Positions 7,076 through 9,570 of a stretch of DNA of 9,570 bases are shown here, piece after piece. Source of the stretch: Candidatus Acidiferrum typicum. GTDB lineage: Bacteria > Acidobacteriota > Terriglobia > Acidiferrales > UBA7541. The position numbers and the translations under genes are program-made. The notes under the pieces are model-generated. The model had not been told where the DNA came from and made no database searches. It was given only the letters and a program-made list of their open reading frames with translations. Location: assembly GCA_025463105.1 (NCBI GenBank), contig JAOAPW010000272.1, positions 1-9,570 of the forward strand, in the 5' to 3' direction. Numbering within the stretch: position 1 is the first letter of the stretch; the number at the start of each line of letters is the position of its first letter.

Positions 7076-8986
7076 TTAATTCATCGGCGGTGCAGGAACC
7101 TGCGGCAAGCGTTCCGGTTCACCGCGCGCTCCGTGAACTTCTACGTCGTCGAAAAGCAGCGAGGGCGCGATGACGGTCGCGGGAACGCCGGAATCAGCTG
7201 AACCGTAGGCGGCCAGCGCGGTTCCGGCAAAGCCTGCCTGCTGGCTCTGGGTGAAGTTGAACGCTGTGGCATCACTTCCAACTCCGGCGATATTTCGTAT
7301 CGCTCGCAACGTAAGTCCTGCAAGCCGCGCGCCGCGAACCAGTGATTCTTTTCCGTCGTCAACATTCACTCGATACACCAGCAATGGCAAGCGGTCACCG
7401 GTCGCGGCGCCCGACGCGGCGCCCATCACCAGTTCGGAAAGGTCGTCCTGTTCGCGCACGCCAAGAACGGGATTGTCCATTGCGCGCACGATCAGGCACC
7501 ATTTATTTCCATTCTGTTTGCACGTATCCAGAAATTTCTTCTTCAAATCCGCCGGGGACTCGGCGGCTGTCGAAGTAAAAAACAAATTACTCATCAAGGG
7601 ACGTGGATCGGCGAGATATGCGGCGCGTCCGTGGCCGTTGGTGCGAAACAGATCTGGGCCCGGGCGGCGCGACATCAGTAAATCCCGCAAGGTCCCATTC
7701 TCGATTACCTGCACGCGCTCAGCTTTCACGCCTTCTTCATCCACTGCATAGGTGCCGAGCAAATCCTGTCCGCCAAACTGCTTTGCGGTCGGATCGTCGA
7801 CGAGCGAAACGTTGGCGGGCAAAACGCGCGAGCCTATTTTCCCAGTCCACTCGCTGCGCCCGCCCAGCCGGTCCATCAATTGTTCGAACCCCGATTGCGT
7901 CGCGAGAGGGCCGCGCGCTCCAGAAATCGATGGTCCGAGCATCTGCGCCAGCAGCGAGCCTGCCGCGGGCGCTTCAAACAATACGGGGCCATCATAATCA
8001 GCTGCGGGAGGCGACACTCGCAGAGTGATCAAATCTTCTCCGGCTTGCTGCAAGCTCTTTCGAATGGCGTCAGCGGCGGGCAACTGATCGGGACGGCTGC
8101 GATAAACGGCGTAGAAATTGTGCAAGGGCATGCCGTCGTCCGATTCTGTCTCCATGCTGGCTTCCACTGCCGCCAGGCTGTGATTGGCGCGAATCTTGGT
8201 CCCTTCGCTGTTGAGCAAATAACTCGTGGTGTAAATCAAGTGATAGGTAACGCGAGAGCTATACAATTGCGGAAATGCGCGCAGCGCCGCGGAAACTGAT
8301 TTCGCTTCCTGCTCCCAGTTTCGCGTCGTCCAGTCCGGTTCGTGGAGAGGTTCAACGGATACTGTCGGAGAGGCGGCGGAAAAGTCGGGAATGCTTGGCG
8401 CTTTTGCCAGCCGCGATACAAACGCCTGCTTTTTTGAAAGATTTTCCACGGCGGCCTTGAAGGCTTGATCGGAGGCCAGCCAGAGATCCTGCCGCAGAGA
8501 ATCGTAATCGCGATCGATGCCCACCGTGCCGGTCGAGCCGAGGAACCCGGTGAAGCCTTCATCGGTAATGAAATTGGAGCTGTCGAGATTGTAGTCGCCG
8601 ACCCGGACGTCCACGCTCATGATGCGGTTGCGCCCAGAGGTTGAGGAAATCAACGCGCCAAATTCCGCGACAATCGTGTGCACGTCCAAATCGAGCACTC
8701 GATACTGAATGTAGTACGGGTGCGCCGGTTTGTCGGTGCCGGGAATTTTCAATTCGAGACGCTGCCGTGAACGGTCAAGTTCATCCTGCATCGCGGCGAG
8801 AGTCTTGTCTGAATCTGTGGCCGCAGGCTGCTGCGCCACCTCAGGCTTCGCAGCCGGATGTTCAGGCGGAGCCGCCACGGCGGGCTTTGTTTGCAGGAGC
8901 AGAAATGCCAGCGCCGCCGATGGGACAATCATGGCCAACATCTTCAACTCGAAATATTTCGTAAATTTGTTTTCGGCGCGATTCAT
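7076..8986 (-). CDS. Exported TldD/PmbA-family protein lacking the metalloprotease motif (PmbA/TldE-like)
   Basis: This 636-residue protein belongs to the TldD/PmbA (U62) family. In E. coli, TldD and TldE (PmbA) form a heterodimeric peptidase in which only TldD holds the metal. A signal peptide is visible: a charged N region, a hydrophobic core at about 17-31 and an Ala-rich cleavage site near 36-39, followed by a Pro/Ala-rich linker (40-57). Family features follow in the C-terminal half: SLVDDPT (394-400), YAVDEEGVKAERVQVIENG (413-431), MSRRPGPD (438-445), NGHGR (450-454) and VPATVIAPSLLFDDVEV (601-617). Where TldD carries HExxxH, this protein reads SLLAQMLGP (344-352), and the TldD cysteine position reads AAYGSADSG (592-600). 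It is therefore expected to be non-catalytic, a partner or scaffold. It is longer than E. coli PmbA (about 450 residues), mostly because of the N-terminal region. Its ATG overlaps the stop of the upstream paralogue (ATGA), with a strong ribosome site inside that gene, so the two are translationally coupled. Confidence 0.85.
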   Translation of the reverse strand: MNRAENKFTKYFELKMLAMIVPSAALAFLLLQTKPAVAAPPEHPAAKPEVAQQPAATDSDKTLAAMQDELDRSRQRLELKIPGTDKPAHPYYIQYRVLDLDVHTIVAEFGALISSTSGRNRIMSVDVRVGDYNLDSSNFITDEGFTGFLGSTGTVGIDRDYDSLRQDLWLASDQAFKAAVENLSKKQAFVSRLAKAPSIPDFSAASPTVSVEPLHEPDWTTRNWEQEAKSVSAALRAFPQLYSSRVTYHLIYTTSYLLNSEGTKIRANHSLAAVEASMETESDDGMPLHNFYAVYRSRPDQLPAADAIRKSLQQAGEDLITLRVSPPAADYDGPVLFEAPAAGSLLAQMLGPSISGARGPLATQSGFEQLMDRLGGRSEWTGKIGSRVLPANVSLVDDPTAKQFGGQDLLGTYAVDEEGVKAERVQVIENGTLRDLLMSRRPGPDLFRTNGHGRAAYLADPRPLMSNLFFTSTAAESPADLKKKFLDTCKQNGNKWCLIVRAMDNPVLGVREQDDLSELVMGAASGAATGDRLPLLVYRVNVDDGKESLVRGARLAGLTLRAIRNIAGVGSDATAFNFTQSQQAGFAGTALAAYGSADSGVPATVIAPSLLFDDVEVHGARGEPERLPQVPAPPMN

Positions 8987-9570
8987 TGACGCGCTCCTTT
9001 CGGATCGTGCGCGGGCGGCGGCAGAATCGGCGGTTTGTCGGTTGAAGTTTCCTTCTTCTGCACTTCCATTTCAGAAATCAGGATCGCCGGGGCGACCGCG
9101 GCGACGGGCACGGAACCCGACTCCGCGCCGCAGTAACCGTTGAAAATTTCAGGTGTGTCACCAGTGGCCAGAATCTTGGTGAGCGAAACCAGCGGTGTGC
9201 CGACGATGTCCACGCCTCGCACCAACTGGTCGGGTTGTCCATTCGCGAAAACTTTGTACACGACCAGGGGTTGCACCTGGAATGCTTGCGGCTGGCCGCG
9301 GCCGGTAAAGGTAAAGCCTCCGGCGATATCGTCAATCAGCAAGCCGAATTGTTTTCCCTGGCGTTTTATTTCCTCAATCAGTTTTTTGCGCAGCTCGGCG
9401 TTGGTCACCGTGAGGCTGCTCTGAACGATCAAGTTTCCCTGGCGAGAAACCGGCTGAGCGCCGATCTGGCGTCTTCCGTGGCCGTTCGAGTGCGGAAAAT
9501 CCGTAAGAGGCTGCCGCGACATCTCGAAATTGCGCAAAACTCCTTTGTCCACCAGAGTAACGCGCTCGGC
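8983..9570 (-). CDS. C-terminal part of a TldD-family metallopeptidase (cut by window edge)
   Basis: The frame is open from the right edge to a TGA at 8983-8985, giving 195 residues. It is the C-terminal domain of a TldD/PmbA-family protein. ERVTLVDKGVLRNFEMSRQ (2-20), NGHGR (29-33) and the final SGSVPVAAVAPAILISEMEV (151-170) line up with the downstream paralogue, so the pair arose by tandem duplication or is an old heterodimer. Unlike its partner it keeps a cysteine, C147 in FNGYCGAESG. The position corresponds to the TldD cysteine of the GxCGK-type motif (C454 in E. coli) that ligates the metal together with HExxxH. HExxxH itself would lie upstream, outside the window, so activity is likely but not shown. 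The Pro-rich tail (180-195) is unusual for cytoplasmic TldD. An apparent GTG start at 9552 is internal, because family similarity continues to the window edge. The last four bases overlap the next gene's start. Confidence 0.85.
   Translation of the reverse strand, partial: AERVTLVDKGVLRNFEMSRQPLTDFPHSNGHGRRQIGAQPVSRQGNLIVQSSLTVTNAELRKKLIEEIKRQGKQFGLLIDDIAGGFTFTGRGQPQAFQVQPLVVYKVFANGQPDQLVRGVDIVGTPLVSLTKILATGDTPEIFNGYCGAESGSVPVAAVAPAILISEMEVQKKETSTDKPPILPPPAHDPKGARQ
8994..8999 (-). promoter_or_regulatory. Ribosome binding site of the second TldD/PmbA gene, inside the first
   Basis: AAGGAG on the minus strand sits seven bases before the ATG at 8986 and lies within the final codons of the upstream paralogue. 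Together with the ATGA overlap it fixes the start of the signal-peptide-bearing form and points to coupled translation at similar levels. Confidence 0.75.

Noticed and set aside
9078..9335. An 85-codon minus-strand frame inside the TldD-family fragment
   Set aside because: It is out of frame with the TldD-family domain covering the same bases and has no ribosome site or motif.

Overview
The window is most likely bacterial chromosome from a moderately GC-rich, soil-type Gram-negative lineage. Acidobacteriota is my best guess, because a GH18-NodB-GT2 fusion and exported tandem TldD/PmbA proteins recall that phylum. No marker gene is present, so this assignment is inference only. There is no tRNA, rRNA, insertion sequence or CRISPR array.

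Layout from left to right. At 1-264 (minus strand) lies the N-terminal part of a protein that runs off the left edge. It starts with a small, possibly TBP-like domain and enters what looks like a TIR-like nucleotide-binding domain of the kind found in antiphage defence and conflict proteins. This end is AT-richer than the rest: a hand count gives 228 G/C in the first 480 bases, against about 61% in four sampled 60-base rows elsewhere. The stretch 265-455 is non-coding. At 456-3851 (minus) is an 1131-residue membrane protein that joins a YaaH-like GH18 domain, a NodB polysaccharide deacetylase and a processive GT2 synthase. At 3901-5433 (plus), divergent from it, is a multi-membrane GT-C glycosyltransferase of the GT39/PMT_2 type, closed by a strong intrinsic terminator. 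The first two complete genes therefore look like an envelope or exopolysaccharide locus.

At 5507-6919 (minus) is a cation diffusion facilitator (probably Zn2+ or a similar divalent metal) with three tandem copies of the cytoplasmic dimerisation domain instead of one. A TATAAT box and a 6-4-6 inverted repeat lie just upstream of it. At 7076-9570 (minus) is a translationally coupled pair of TldD/PmbA-family proteins. The upstream partner is cut by the right edge and keeps the TldD-type metal-ligand cysteine. The downstream partner (636 residues) has a signal peptide and has lost both HExxxH and that cysteine. They are probably an active/inactive pair acting outside the cytoplasm.

The items most worth a second look are the truncated TIR-like gene in its AT-rich segment, the triple-domain CDF transporter, the three-enzyme polysaccharide fusion, and the asymmetric exported TldD/PmbA pair. 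I see no single new multi-gene system that is complete inside the window.
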